A DNA stretch of 64,000 nt from Coprothermobacter sp. (GTDB lineage: Bacteria; Caldisericota; Caldisericia; Cryosericales; Cryosericaceae). The DNA lies in the NCBI GenBank assembly GCA_013824685.1, contig PNOG01000023.1, forward strand, positions 1 through 64,000, read 5' to 3'. Each line of letters begins with the position of its first letter. Positions within the stretch are counted from its first letter, which is position 1. Shown here in pieces: positions 51,426 to 60,470 of this stretch. The position numbers and the translations under genes were made by a program. A model generated the notes under the pieces. The model was not told the DNA's origin and searched no databases. It worked only from the letters and a program-made list of their open reading frames with translations.

Positions 51426-51803
51426 CTACTTGTTTTTGGCCAGTTCCAGGGCAGCAGTGGCTGCTTCCTTAAAGAGCGTGCTGGTGCCGGTTGCCTTTGC
51501 AACAGCATCAACCATGGCGATGTCGCCAGTCTCGATGAGCTTGGCCTGCATGGTGGCGATAGCGTCGATAGCAGTCGGATATGAGTAGTTGTCTTTGGTT
51601 TTGGGCATGAGCTCGACGTACTTGGCCTCGGTGATCTTGTCACCAGCAATCGTCAGCGTGATTTGACCAACGTTGCCACGATCATCGGCGGCAGAGTGGC
51701 TGACATAGGAACCGTCGACATAAACGGCCTTCTTTGCGCACCCGGTGAAAGCAACAACCATGAGAGCAGCGACGAGGTCAAAAGAAACAATTCCTCTGGT
51801 CAT
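51426..51803 (-). CDS. FMN-binding-domain lipoprotein
   Basis: 125 residues. A lipoprotein signal ending ALMVVAFTGC (Cys near residue 22) precedes an FMN_bind-like domain: YVDGSYVSHSAADDRGNVGQ, ITLTIAGDKITEAKYVE. Some members carry covalently attached FMN on a Thr; others, like the treponemal membrane immunogens, have unknown function. Start ATG 51803 has GAAGGAG about 10 bases upstream. Confidence 0.75.
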   Translation of the reverse strand: MTRGIVSFDLVAALMVVAFTGCAKKAVYVDGSYVSHSAADDRGNVGQITLTIAGDKITEAKYVELMPKTKDNYSYPTAIDAIATMQAKLIETGDIAMVDAVAKATGTSTLFKEAATAALELAKNK

Positions 51804-52190
51804 GTTTTGTGGTACTCCTTCCAATTCAGAGATTTTGCCACAGCAGGATTGTGCCCTCTCTGAGGGGGTCCGTCAATCCAACTCGTCGCGAATCCTGCTT
51901 GACATTAACCCTGGTATGCGCCCTGATCCTCATCTCCAAAGCAGGCATGGAATTCGCAATTGTGTCTCACTCCGGACAACGCTGCAGGAACGACCGGGCC
52001 GGCAACATGAGGGGCGGGCGCGACTCCGCCCCTGAGGAAGGCTGCCGGGCCTCGACCTCGTGGATGTGGACGAGGTCCGGCACTTACAGAATCGCCACTC
52101 CGGCCCGGCGCGTTACAGCCGGGACAGGCGACGTTCCTTGCACCATGCCAAGGCACTTCTATACTGCTGGGAGGAACCCGGGAGGCGTCT
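51804..52190. other. 387-bp gap with a weak promoter
   Basis: No convincing gene. TTGCAC (52138-52143), 16-bp spacer and TATACT (52160-52165) could drive the gene at 52191, with a leader of only about 20 bases. TTGACA at about 51900 has no matching -10. Confidence 0.35.
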
Positions 52191-52697
52191 ATGGACGAAG
52201 TAGCTCGTCTTGTGCACCAGCGTCTTGTACTCCTCTATGCCCAGGCGTCGAGGTGCCTGGAAGAGCTTCGAGCGTCAGGTCTATCCGCGCACCTGATGTC
52301 GGTGGACGGAAACCCGTTTCCTGGAGCCGACGGATGGACACGCGCTCCGTACCCCATGCCTGTCATCGACGTCAAAGCGAAGGGTTCTATCGGGTTCGAT
52401 CCAGCCGGAGCCTTCTTCGTGTTCGCCGTCCCCACCGTCGAGGCCAAGGCGGCAAGCATCGACGCCCTTTTCAACTGCTTCGAGAACAGCTCGCTCCTTG
52501 GCGCCAACAGCCTCACAGACTACTGGTCCGGCCACAACGGGGCTGTCCAGTCGGTCGCTGAGGCGGCCCGTGATGGTGAAGCCGCCCTGCTGGTCATCGT
52601 GCGCTTTGGCCTGGAAATGGAAGGTCTTCCTGGACTGTTCGAGCAGGCGACCCGTATCATGGCGGGTCAGTCCCCGACGATCGTGTCACCACCGTAG
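52191..52697 (+). CDS. hypothetical cytoplasmic protein
   Basis: 168 residues. An N-terminal helix (about 1-30) precedes a compact alpha/beta region with YPMPVIDVKAKGSIGFDP and AFFVFAVPTVEA, then two helices. It has no signal, membrane segment or Cys pair. GGGAGG precedes ATG 52191. I do not recognise the family; the central block suggests a small ligand-binding fold only. Confidence 0.65.
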   Translation: MDEVARLVHQRLVLLYAQASRCLEELRASGLSAHLMSVDGNPFPGADGWTRAPYPMPVIDVKAKGSIGFDPAGAFFVFAVPTVEAKAASIDALFNCFENSSLLGANSLTDYWSGHNGAVQSVAEAARDGEAALLVIVRFGLEMEGLPGLFEQATRIMAGQSPTIVSPP

Positions 52698-52745
52698 CTC
52701 GAGCGTCTGGATATGTCGACCCCCTGGTGCCGAGCCCGCAGGGGG

Positions 52746-54035
52746 CTACAGCAGCGGCTGCTCAGCTTGCGCTCGCAGGCGCAGTTCAGCGCGGACGGTC
52801 TCGATGTCGTGTGGCACGAGGATGATGGCGCCCACAAACAGCAAGGCACACACGGCCCACGTCGATGTGCAGATGACGACAATCGCCGTCCGCAGGTCCA
52901 GCCTGACTGCGATGAGACCTGCGACCAGCGGCGAAAGTGCCGCTCCCGCACTCTCGACGAAATTCTGGATGGCAACGGACGTGCTGCGCACTTCAGGCAG
53001 GGTAACATCGCAGACTGTAGAGATGACGTTGGGCGATGCGAACGGGGTGAAGAGAGCCGAAGCGGCGAGCATCACCAGAAACGTGGTCTTCGCAACTACG
53101 GGGACGTTCATGGTGATGAAGAATAGCACGGTGCCCATGACGACGCCGACGATACTCACGATGAGACGGCCACGTGTGGTCCTGCGGAACAGGCGGTCGC
53201 CCAGCGCACCGGCGAGAGGATACCCTGCTGCCAGCACCAGAATGGCAACAATCATGGTCGAAAGGACTTCACCAGCGCTATAGCCGCGTTCCTTCTCGAG
53301 ATACCGAAAGAACCAGTAGGTGATGACGTTCCAGGGAAACACTCCAAAGAACCCCTGCAGGTAGAGAAGGACCAGTGATTTCTTCCGCAGCAGCCAACCT
53401 GCGGTACGCCACTCGAAGTGGTGTTCCTGAAGCACCGCAACGTTCTGGAGCTCAGGCTCCGATCTCCCGCGTGCAGCGTCGTGCACGCCGAGAAAAATGA
53501 TCGCACTGACAACGAGCCCCAGCGATCCCGTCACATAGAACACTCCTCGCCATCCGATAACGTCCTTGAGCGCCGTCGCCAGGACCATGCCGACGATGTA
53601 GCCAAATGGCGCTGAGATCTGCAGCAAACCATAGACGCGCCCCCGCACAGCGGGAGCAAAGTAGTCTGCGAGCAACGAGTAGATGCCCGGGTAGCTGGCA
53701 TCATCGATACCGGTCGAAGCACGCGTGGCGACGAAGATGGGGAACGTAGGCGCCAGGGCCGACAGCCATGTGGTCGAGCCCCAGAGGAACGAGGCCAGCG
53801 CGAGCAACTTCGGCCTCGAATACCGATCGTACAGATATCCCCACACCGGGTAGAGGATGCCTCCCACAATGAGGGCACCGGTCACAACGGCACCCATCTG
53901 GGCCTCGTTGATGTGAAACGTCTCCATGATCGGCGTCGTGAGTGGCCCTATGAGGAGCATGTCGGCCTGATGAAGAAGCATGAACCCAAAAAGAGTCCCA
54001 AGCACGAACCACCGGTTTCCGCGGCTTGTTCGCAT
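52746..54035 (-). CDS. MFS transporter at the end of the sugar operon
   Basis: 429 residues, twelve hydrophobic segments. DRYSRPKLLALASFLWG follows helix 2 (MFS motif A), with RASTGIDDASYPGIYSLLAD near helix 4-5. The sequence resembles sugar-acid or sugar-phosphate MFS carriers. AGGGG precedes ATG 54035, and the gene starts 10 bases after the dehydrogenase stop, so it is co-transcribed with it. It may carry the substrate or product of that dehydrogenase (inference). Confidence 0.82.
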   Translation of the reverse strand: MRTSRGNRWFVLGTLFGFMLLHQADMLLIGPLTTPIMETFHINEAQMGAVVTGALIVGGILYPVWGYLYDRYSRPKLLALASFLWGSTTWLSALAPTFPIFVATRASTGIDDASYPGIYSLLADYFAPAVRGRVYGLLQISAPFGYIVGMVLATALKDVIGWRGVFYVTGSLGLVVSAIIFLGVHDAARGRSEPELQNVAVLQEHHFEWRTAGWLLRKKSLVLLYLQGFFGVFPWNVITYWFFRYLEKERGYSAGEVLSTMIVAILVLAAGYPLAGALGDRLFRRTTRGRLIVSIVGVVMGTVLFFITMNVPVVAKTTFLVMLAASALFTPFASPNVISTVCDVTLPEVRSTSVAIQNFVESAGAALSPLVAGLIAVRLDLRTAIVVICTSTWAVCALLFVGAIILVPHDIETVRAELRLRAQAEQPLL

Positions 54036-54045
54036 ATTGCCCCTA

Positions 54046-55230
54046 CTAGATGTCGAAGGAGGCGTCGACCCATGCCGCGCCTTCTTTGCTGCTCTTCACA
54101 CAATCAAACACGAACTTGGTCCCGCGGGCGCCGTCGACGACGGTCGGAAAGATGTCCAGCGGATCCGGGGCGTGGCCCTGCTTCCTGGCCATAAGCACAT
54201 TGCAGAAGCTCCTGTACAGGTTCGCAAATGCCTCGAAGTACCCTTCCGGGTGACCGGCAGGGAGGCGCGTGAAGTGCCCTGCAGCGGCCGAGAGGTATCC
54301 GCTGCCACGCGTCAGCAACTGCAGGGGGCCGCCCTTCTTCTGAAATCGGAGGACATTGGGGTTCTCCTGCTCCCACTCGATGGCGCCATCCGTCCCGTAC
54401 ACGCGGATACGGAGGCCGTTCTCCTTGCCGATGGCCACCTGCGACGACCAGTAGTTCCCGGACGCTCCCCCTTTGTACTTCACGAGCATGTAGGCATTGT
54501 CGTCGAGCGGACGCCCCTCGACGAACGTCTCGAGGCTGGCTGCCAGCTTTTCGATCTCCAGTCCCGTGATGAAGTGCACCAGGTTCTCGATGTGCGTGCC
54601 GATGTCGCCAACGCAACAGGACACGCCGGCATACTGCGGGTCCGTGCGCCAGACGGCCTGGCGGTTGGTGCCTGCACGTTCGATGGGGTCGGCCAGCCAG
54701 TCCTGCAGGTACTCTGCAGCCACGACGCAGAGGGTCCCGAGAGCGCCGGTCCTGACGAGGTTTCGGGCTTCGCACACCATGGGGTAGCCGGTGTAGGTAT
54801 ACGTCACCATGAACTCGGCCTTGTGGGCGCCGGCAAGTACGACCAGTTCCTTCGCTTCCTGCTCGGTGAACGCCATCGGCTTCTCACAAACAACGTTGAT
54901 GCCCTGTTCGAGGAATGCCTTGGCTACCGCAAAGTGGATGTGGTTGGGGACCGTGATGATGACGAAGTCGATCCTGCTCTCGGCTCGCGCTCCCTCCCTG
55001 AGGGCCATGTCATAGAAATCGGCATACGCGCGGTCAGTGTCGATGCCGAGGTCCTTCGCAACCTGGACCGTCTCCGACGGGATGTCGGAGAAGCTTCCGG
55101 CAACCAGCTTCGCCTGGTTGTTCAATGCGATAGCGGCGCGGTGCACTGGGCCGATGAAAGACCCTGGTCCCCCGCCTACCTGCCCATACAGAAGGCTGGC
55201 CCCTGTGTCGTTCAGCTTGCCTTCGATCAT
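54046..55230 (-). CDS. Gfo/Idh/MocA-family NAD(P)-dependent sugar dehydrogenase
   Basis: 394 residues. The N-terminal Rossmann domain has a GGGPGS nucleotide loop and the family motif CEKPMA with the catalytic Lys. The C-terminal part includes CCVGDIGTHIENLVHFITGL, where D-x-x-x-H contributes to catalysis, and HPEGYFEAFANLY. These enzymes oxidise or reduce sugars, inositols and sugar acids. AGGGGGA precedes ATG 55230. Position after xyl genes suggests a pentose-related substrate. Confidence 0.88.
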   Translation of the reverse strand: MIEGKLNDTGASLLYGQVGGGPGSFIGPVHRAAIALNNQAKLVAGSFSDIPSETVQVAKDLGIDTDRAYADFYDMALREGARAESRIDFVIITVPNHIHFAVAKAFLEQGINVVCEKPMAFTEQEAKELVVLAGAHKAEFMVTYTYTGYPMVCEARNLVRTGALGTLCVVAAEYLQDWLADPIERAGTNRQAVWRTDPQYAGVSCCVGDIGTHIENLVHFITGLEIEKLAASLETFVEGRPLDDNAYMLVKYKGGASGNYWSSQVAIGKENGLRIRVYGTDGAIEWEQENPNVLRFQKKGGPLQLLTRGSGYLSAAAGHFTRLPAGHPEGYFEAFANLYRSFCNVLMARKQGHAPDPLDIFPTVVDGARGTKFVFDCVKSSKEGAAWVDASFDI

Positions 55231-55418
55231 GTCATTTCCCCCTTTCCAGACAACAGACTCACATGCCCCCGGTGGGAGGAGACCGGCTGTCGTCGGTCTA
55301 ACCGGGGGCATCTGGAGTACGAGAGGGTGGCGCGGCTGTCGCAGCCGCGCCACTTGCAAAGGAGGCTGCCGGCAAACCCTGTGGACTCACCGACATACCC
55401 GGTGAACAGTCCACTCAC
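55227..55418 (-). promoter_or_regulatory. three stem-loops and a 63-codon frame between pfkB and the dehydrogenase
   Basis: The 198-base gap holds three strong hairpins. GTGGACTCACCG pairs with CGGTG...AGTCCAC (55381-55414). GTGGCGCGGCTG-TCG-CAGCCGCGCCAC is at 55327-55353. ATGCCCCCGGT pairs with ACCGGGGGCAT (55263-55311), enclosing a GACCG/CGGTC stem. A GTG-started frame (minus, 55418) with GGAGG upstream reads through all of them and stops overlapping the dehydrogenase ATG. It could be a leader peptide, an attenuator or mRNA-processing stems; nothing decides between them. Confidence 0.45.
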
Positions 55419-55428
55419 GCAGGCCTCC

Positions 55429-56376
55429 CTACATCAGCCCTCCCCGCTCCATGACCTGAACCGTCTCGGCGAATGACCGTACACCGCTCGAAGCCCCTGC
55501 AGCAGTAACGCACATGGCCCCGACGGTCACCGCAAGGTGAGCACACCGGGAGGCATCCCACCCGTGCACGAGGCCCACCGTGAACCCGGCAACGAACGCA
55601 TCACCTGCGCCGGTTGTGTCGACGACTGAAACGGAAGGAGCGGCAACATGCTCTATGACATCGTCCTCTGTCCGCAGAAGACAGCCCCTGTCGCCCAGCT
55701 TGATGATGACGTTCCGTGCGCCACGAGCGACAAACGACGCTGCCATCGCCTCCGGCTCAGTGACGCCGCTCAACATGGCCGCCTCGGCCTCGCTTGGCAG
55801 GAAATAGTCACAGAACGGCAAACACGGCTCGATTGACTTCATCCACCTTCCTGACGCGTCCCACGCCGTATCGAGCAGGGTTACCACCCCACATTCCCTG
55901 GCGGCTCTGAGGATCTCCGCCGTCGGCTCTCCGTCCAGGTTTGGCATGAGGAGAGATCCGGCAACGACCAGAATGTCAGCCGACCGCACGAGCTCCATGT
56001 CGACGTCTTCAGCAACAAGCGTGGCATTGGCACCGAGGCAATGGAGAAACGAATGCTCGCCGTCGGGCCCTACTAACACGACCGTAGCCGCCGTCTGCAC
56101 GCCCTCTGCACGCCGCAGACCCCTGGCGTCCACCCCTTCCTGTTCCAGTGTGTGCAGGACGAAATCGCCAAGACCGTCGCGACCGATCTTCCCCAAAACG
56201 CTACAGGCCACCCCAAGTCGGGCAAGGTCGATGCCTACGTTGGTCGCGCACCCACCCGTGTGCAGCTCCAGCTGGTCAATGGGCACAAGCAGTCCGCGTC
56301 CAGGCATGCTGTTCACTGGTCTCGCAATGACATCGGCACACACAATACCTATGGTCACGACCTTGCCGCTGCTCAC
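55429..56376 (-). CDS. PfkB-family carbohydrate kinase
   Basis: 315 residues of the ribokinase/PfkB fold. GGCATNVGIDLARLG near 41-55 is signature 1, and DTTGAGDAFVAGF near 247-259 is signature 2 with the catalytic Asp and anion hole. GTG 56376 with AGGAG 7 bases upstream is the start. It sits between the xylose permease and the dehydrogenase in the same operon. The substrate is probably a sugar or keto-sugar acid; it is not a xylulokinase, as that gene is elsewhere in the operon. Confidence 0.87.
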   Translation of the reverse strand: MSSGKVVTIGIVCADVIARPVNSMPGRGLLVPIDQLELHTGGCATNVGIDLARLGVACSVLGKIGRDGLGDFVLHTLEQEGVDARGLRRAEGVQTAATVVLVGPDGEHSFLHCLGANATLVAEDVDMELVRSADILVVAGSLLMPNLDGEPTAEILRAARECGVVTLLDTAWDASGRWMKSIEPCLPFCDYFLPSEAEAAMLSGVTEPEAMAASFVARGARNVIIKLGDRGCLLRTEDDVIEHVAAPSVSVVDTTGAGDAFVAGFTVGLVHGWDASRCAHLAVTVGAMCVTAAGASSGVRSFAETVQVMERGGLM

Positions 56377-56436
56377 GACGCACTCCTGACATGCGGGCAG
56401 GTCAGCTACGAGGAGACGGCCTTCCTGCCCATGCCG

Positions 56437-57648
56437 TTACTGTTTCCTGCGTGTGCTGACGTCGACCGCCACGGCAATCAGCAGGACAATTCCCTTGACG
56501 ACATATTGGTAGACGACGCCCAGGTTCATCAGGCTCATGCCATTGTCCAACGACGCCATGACCAGAGCACCAATGATGGCTCCGAATACCGTGCCTTCGC
56601 CACCCATCGTCGAGGTGCCGCCAATGATGCACGCCGCGATGACGTCCAGTTCCATGCCCGAGCCTGCCCCGCCCGTTGCTGCATTCAACCTGGAGGTATA
56701 GACAATACCACCGATGGCGATCGCAAGTCCCTGAAGCACGAAAATCAGGAAGTTCGTCTTCTTGACGTTGATGCCAGAGAGTTGTGCGGCGTCCTTGTTG
56801 CCGCCGATAGCGTACACGTACCGCCCGAACGTCATGTTCTGTGAGACGAAACTGAAAATGAGAACCATCGCCATGACGATGAGAATGGCGTACGGGATCC
56901 CGCGATAGAAGACCATGATGGAAAAGACCAGCGCGATGACAACAGATATGATCACTTGCTTGAACATCTGATTGCGTGGTGACGAAACCGCAAATCCATG
57001 TTTGATACGCCCTCTGCGGCTGCGCAATGCCGAGACGTTGTACAGGATAACGGCAAGGATGCCGATGAGAGCACTGAAATCGTTGAAACCGGCGCCCTTG
57101 AAGACTAGTTGAGGAAGGTACCCCTGGCCAAACTGACGGAATAGCTCACTGTTGGGGCTGATGGTGTTGCCACCGCTCACGCCAAGGATTCCACCACGCA
57201 TGATGAGCTGTCCTGCCAGCGTAACAATGAACGCCGGTACACCGACGTACGCCACCCAGTACCCTTGGAATACCCCGATGACCAAACCAAGGAGCAGCGT
57301 CACCGGGATGGCCAGCAGTGTCGGCCAACCCGCCTTGGTAATGAGGGTAGCAACCACGGCGCCGGTGAAACCAACCGCGGAACCCGCCGACAGATCGATG
57401 TGGCCTGCAACCATGACCAGCACCATTGTGCACGCGATGACGGCAACGGTAGCCGACTGGAGGAACAGGTTCGACAGGTTCCTTGTGCTGATGAAGATCC
57501 CCTTGGTAAGCACAGTGAAGATGCTCCACACGAGCAGCAGCGCAATGATCATCGTGTACTGCCGTACGTTGATACGCAACCGGCTGCGCCAGTTGCCTCC
57601 CGGTGAGTTCTGCGGCTGCACGACCGCCTTTGAGTTCACGTTCTCCAT
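56437..57648 (-). CDS. xylH: sugar ABC transporter permease (xylose type)
   Basis: 403 residues, about ten hydrophobic helices, of the BPD_transp_2 family used by pentose/galactose importers. NLFLQSATVAVIACTMVLVM, then GHIDLSAGSAVGFTGAV (the conserved cytoplasmic loop), and NAATGGAGSGMELDVIAACI near the end match XylH/RbsC-type permeases. GGGAGG lies within the end of the ATPase gene, and ATG 57648 follows that stop by 2 bases. It pairs with the ATPase and binding lipoprotein upstream. Confidence 0.85.
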   Translation of the reverse strand: MENVNSKAVVQPQNSPGGNWRSRLRINVRQYTMIIALLLVWSIFTVLTKGIFISTRNLSNLFLQSATVAVIACTMVLVMVAGHIDLSAGSAVGFTGAVVATLITKAGWPTLLAIPVTLLLGLVIGVFQGYWVAYVGVPAFIVTLAGQLIMRGGILGVSGGNTISPNSELFRQFGQGYLPQLVFKGAGFNDFSALIGILAVILYNVSALRSRRGRIKHGFAVSSPRNQMFKQVIISVVIALVFSIMVFYRGIPYAILIVMAMVLIFSFVSQNMTFGRYVYAIGGNKDAAQLSGINVKKTNFLIFVLQGLAIAIGGIVYTSRLNAATGGAGSGMELDVIAACIIGGTSTMGGEGTVFGAIIGALVMASLDNGMSLMNLGVVYQYVVKGIVLLIAVAVDVSTRRKQ

Positions 57649-57650
57649 GG

Positions 57651-59168
57651 TTACTTGCCTCCCGTTGCCAAGTACATGACCTTCTCCTGCGTGCCTTCCT
57701 TCCAGGAAAGGTCTCCAACCAGTCGACCCATGTGCATGACCAGAATGCGGTCACTGATGCCAAGAATCTCCGGCAGCTCAGACGAAATCATGACGATACA
57801 CACGCCCTGTTCGACAAGCTGGTTCATAATGTTGTAGATCTCGATCTTGGCGCCGACATCGATACCGCGCGTCGGCTCATCGAGAAAGAGGACCTTGGGG
57901 TGCGTCATCAGCCACTTTCCCACAACAACTTTCTGCTGGTTGCCACCAGACAGGTTGCCCACTTTCTGTTCCACAGAGGGCGTCTTGATGGACAGATCCC
58001 CGACGTATTGCTCGGTGCGTCGAATCTCCTCGTTGCCGTCGATGATGCCGTTCTTCCACAGCTGCTCCATGCTGGCAAGCGTCATATTGCCGCGCAAGTC
58101 CATCATAGCAACAAACCCGTATCGTTTGCGGTCCTCGGACAGATAGGCCACACCCTTGTCGATGCAGGCACTCGGACTATTCGCGACCATCTTCTTGCCG
58201 TTCAACAGGAGCTCGCCAGTCCGTCCAACACCATAGCTGCCAAAAATCGACATGGCCAGCTCCGTTCGTCCAGCGCCCATAAGGCCCGCAATGCCCAGAA
58301 TCTCGCCCTTGCGAACACTGAAGCTGACGCCATCGATGACTTTCCGCGTCGGCACGTCCGGGTCATAGACTGTCCAGTCCTTGATTTCGAGGACGGTTTC
58401 GCCCGGCGTATGGTCGACGCGCGGAAAGCGCTGGGTGATTTCGTGTCCCACCATGAGGTTGATCATCCGCTGCTCGGTCATGTTCTTCACATCATCGGTC
58501 GCGACAGCTCTGCCATCTCGAAGGATGGTAACGCGATCGGCGATCTGAGCAACCTCCGAGAGCTTATGCGAAATGTAGATGCACGAGACTCCCTTGGCCT
58601 GAAGGTCACGGAGTATCTGCATAAGGTTGTCGGTCTCGGTTTCCGTCAGCGCTGCAGTCGGCTCATCGAGAATGAGCATGCTCGCCTTCTTGGACACGGC
58701 TTTCGCAATCTCTACCAGCTGCTGCTCGCCAACGCCAAGATCGATGACTTTGATGAGCGGGTTGCGACTCAGATGAACTTCATCCAGGAGCTTGCTTGCG
58801 GCGACAAACGTGGTGTCCCAATCGATAATGCCGTTCTTCTGAAACTCATTCCCAAGGTAGATATTCTCTCGGATGGTCATCTGCTTCACAAGCGCAAGTT
58901 CCTGGAAGATGATGGCAATCCCGGCTTTCTCGCTGCTCCGCGTTCCGGCAAATTGCAGCTCCTCACCGTTGTATATCATTTCACCGGTGTATGATCCGAA
59001 AGGGTACACTCCCGCCAGGACCTTCATCAGGGTAGACTTGCCGGCTCCGTTTTCCCCAACCAGTGCGTGGATTTCGCCCCGCTTCACATTGAAGCTGACG
59101 TCATTGAGTGCCTTGACGCCCGGGAATTCCTTGGTGATATGGTTCATCTGGAGAATGTAGTCATCCAT
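57651..59168 (-). CDS. xylG: sugar ABC transporter ATP-binding protein (xylose type)
   Basis: 505 residues with two ABC domains, as usual for pentose importers. The first has Walker A GENGAGKST (about 36-44) and LILDEPTAALTETE. The second has GLMGAGRTE, an altered Walker A as in XylG/MglA, plus LSGGNQQKVVVGKWL and LFLDEPTRGIDVGAK. Start ATG 59168 is preceded by GGAAGG; an in-frame ATG at 59252 is not supported. It energises import of the sugar bound by the lipoprotein at 59297. Confidence 0.9.
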   Translation of the reverse strand: MDDYILQMNHITKEFPGVKALNDVSFNVKRGEIHALVGENGAGKSTLMKVLAGVYPFGSYTGEMIYNGEELQFAGTRSSEKAGIAIIFQELALVKQMTIRENIYLGNEFQKNGIIDWDTTFVAASKLLDEVHLSRNPLIKVIDLGVGEQQLVEIAKAVSKKASMLILDEPTAALTETETDNLMQILRDLQAKGVSCIYISHKLSEVAQIADRVTILRDGRAVATDDVKNMTEQRMINLMVGHEITQRFPRVDHTPGETVLEIKDWTVYDPDVPTRKVIDGVSFSVRKGEILGIAGLMGAGRTELAMSIFGSYGVGRTGELLLNGKKMVANSPSACIDKGVAYLSEDRKRYGFVAMMDLRGNMTLASMEQLWKNGIIDGNEEIRRTEQYVGDLSIKTPSVEQKVGNLSGGNQQKVVVGKWLMTHPKVLFLDEPTRGIDVGAKIEIYNIMNQLVEQGVCIVMISSELPEILGISDRILVMHMGRLVGDLSWKEGTQEKVMYLATGGK

Positions 59169-59192
59169 CCCTTTCACCTTCCATATTTCGCT

Positions 59193-59278
59193 GGGAACCG
59201 CACAGCCGACGGGCGGGGTTCCCGCAACCACATGCCCTCCTCCGAGACTCATTGGGGGAGCGGGCTTGCCCGCTCCCC
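59193..59278 (-). promoter_or_regulatory. stem-loops between xylF and xylG
   Basis: GGGGAGCGGGC-TT-GCCCGCTCCCC (59255-59278) is an 11-bp perfect stem right after the xylF stop, and GGGAACC (59193-59199) pairs with GGTTCCC (59217-59223) nearer the xylG start. No T-run follows either, so they are more likely 3' stabilising stems that keep binding-protein mRNA in excess than full terminators (inference). Confidence 0.55.
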
Positions 59279-59296
59279 GGTTCGTGCAATAATCTT

Positions 59297-60325
59297 CTAC
59301 TGGTAAACGTCTGTTCTCTTGAGGTATCCGCTGTCGATCAGCGCAGCATCGATGTTGTCCTTGGTAACAGAGATGGGGACCAGCAGGATCGAAGGAACAT
59401 CCACGGTGTTGTTATTGACGGTCTGGTTGGCATTCGCGAGAGTATAGCCGCCAAACATCGTCTTGGCTGCTTCGACCGCAGCATCACCAAGCATACGCGT
59501 GTCCTTGAAGACAGTCATCCCCTGAGTACCCTTCACGATACGCTGGGCAGCAGCCAGTTCAGCGTCCTGACCGGTGATCGGAACCTTTCCGGCAAGACCC
59601 TGGGCAGCTAGCGCCTGGATGCAGCCACCGGCTGTGCCGTCATTCGGAGCGAGGACGCCCTGGATGTTGTTCTTGTTGGCCGTCAGTGCGTTCTCCATGA
59701 TCTTCAGTGCATTCTCGGGTTTCCACTCGACAACAGCCTGTTCGGCAACGATCTTGATGTCACCCTTGTCGACAAGAGGCTGGATGATGCTCATGGCTCC
59801 CTGCTTGAAGAGCTTGGCATTGTTGTCGGTCGGGGCGCCGGACAGAATGGCGTAGTTGCCTTTTGGCATAGCCTTGGTCAGCCAATTACCCTGGAGCACG
59901 CCGACCTGTACGTTATCAAATGAGATGTAGACGTCGACGTTGGACGTATTCATGACCAGGCGGTCATAGGAGATGACCTTGACCCCAGCGGCATGCGCCT
60001 TGTCGACGATCGTTGCTGCAGCAGCAGAATCCTGTGCTGCAAGGATGAGGACGTTGATGCCCGAGGTGATCATTTGGTCACATTGGCTCTCCTGCGTAGC
60101 AGCATCCATGTTGGCGATCTGAGTCAACAGCTCGATGCCCTGGTCAGCACAATCCTTGGTGATACGATCCTTGTCCCGGACCCACCGCTCTTCCTGCAGA
60201 GTGGCAAGAGACAGGCCGATTTTCAGCTTCTTCTCCACAGGGACAGCGGTCTTGCACCCTGCGAGGACCGAGACGAACAGCATTGCGGCAAGCAGTACGA
60301 CGATTGCCCTAGACGTTCTCTTCAT
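59297..60325 (-). CDS. xylF: xylose-type ABC transporter substrate-binding lipoprotein
   Basis: 342 residues. A lipoprotein signal (VVLLAAMLFVSVLAGC) precedes a periplasmic-binding-protein fold of the Peripla_BP_4 type: LKIGLSLATLQEERWVRD, NVLILAAQDSAAAATIVDKA, KVISYDRLVMNTSNVDVYIS and PITGQDAEL, closely following XylF, including the YDRL and GQDAE sugar contacts. Start ATG 60325 follows AAGGAGG. It delivers the sugar to XylGH. Confidence 0.87.
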   Translation of the reverse strand: MKRTSRAIVVLLAAMLFVSVLAGCKTAVPVEKKLKIGLSLATLQEERWVRDKDRITKDCADQGIELLTQIANMDAATQESQCDQMITSGINVLILAAQDSAAAATIVDKAHAAGVKVISYDRLVMNTSNVDVYISFDNVQVGVLQGNWLTKAMPKGNYAILSGAPTDNNAKLFKQGAMSIIQPLVDKGDIKIVAEQAVVEWKPENALKIMENALTANKNNIQGVLAPNDGTAGGCIQALAAQGLAGKVPITGQDAELAAAQRIVKGTQGMTVFKDTRMLGDAAVEAAKTMFGGYTLANANQTVNNNTVDVPSILLVPISVTKDNIDAALIDSGYLKRTDVYQ

Positions 60326-60470
60326 GAGCCATTCCTCCTTGAAAGATTCTGGCATCATTGCCAGTTCCACAAGAACTCACGCTTGGCAGAAAACCTGACC
60401 TTGCGTGCCAACACCAAACCCAACCCCCACGGGCTGGCTCGTCCCGTCGCTCTTGTGGCGGGACCCCGTA

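Noticed and set aside
53980-55476. 498-codon plus-strand frame
   Set aside because: Antisense of the Gfo/Idh/MocA dehydrogenase gene whose motifs and ribosome site are clear.
57603-58994. 463-codon plus-strand frame
   Set aside because: Antisense of the xylG ATPase; no motif of its own.
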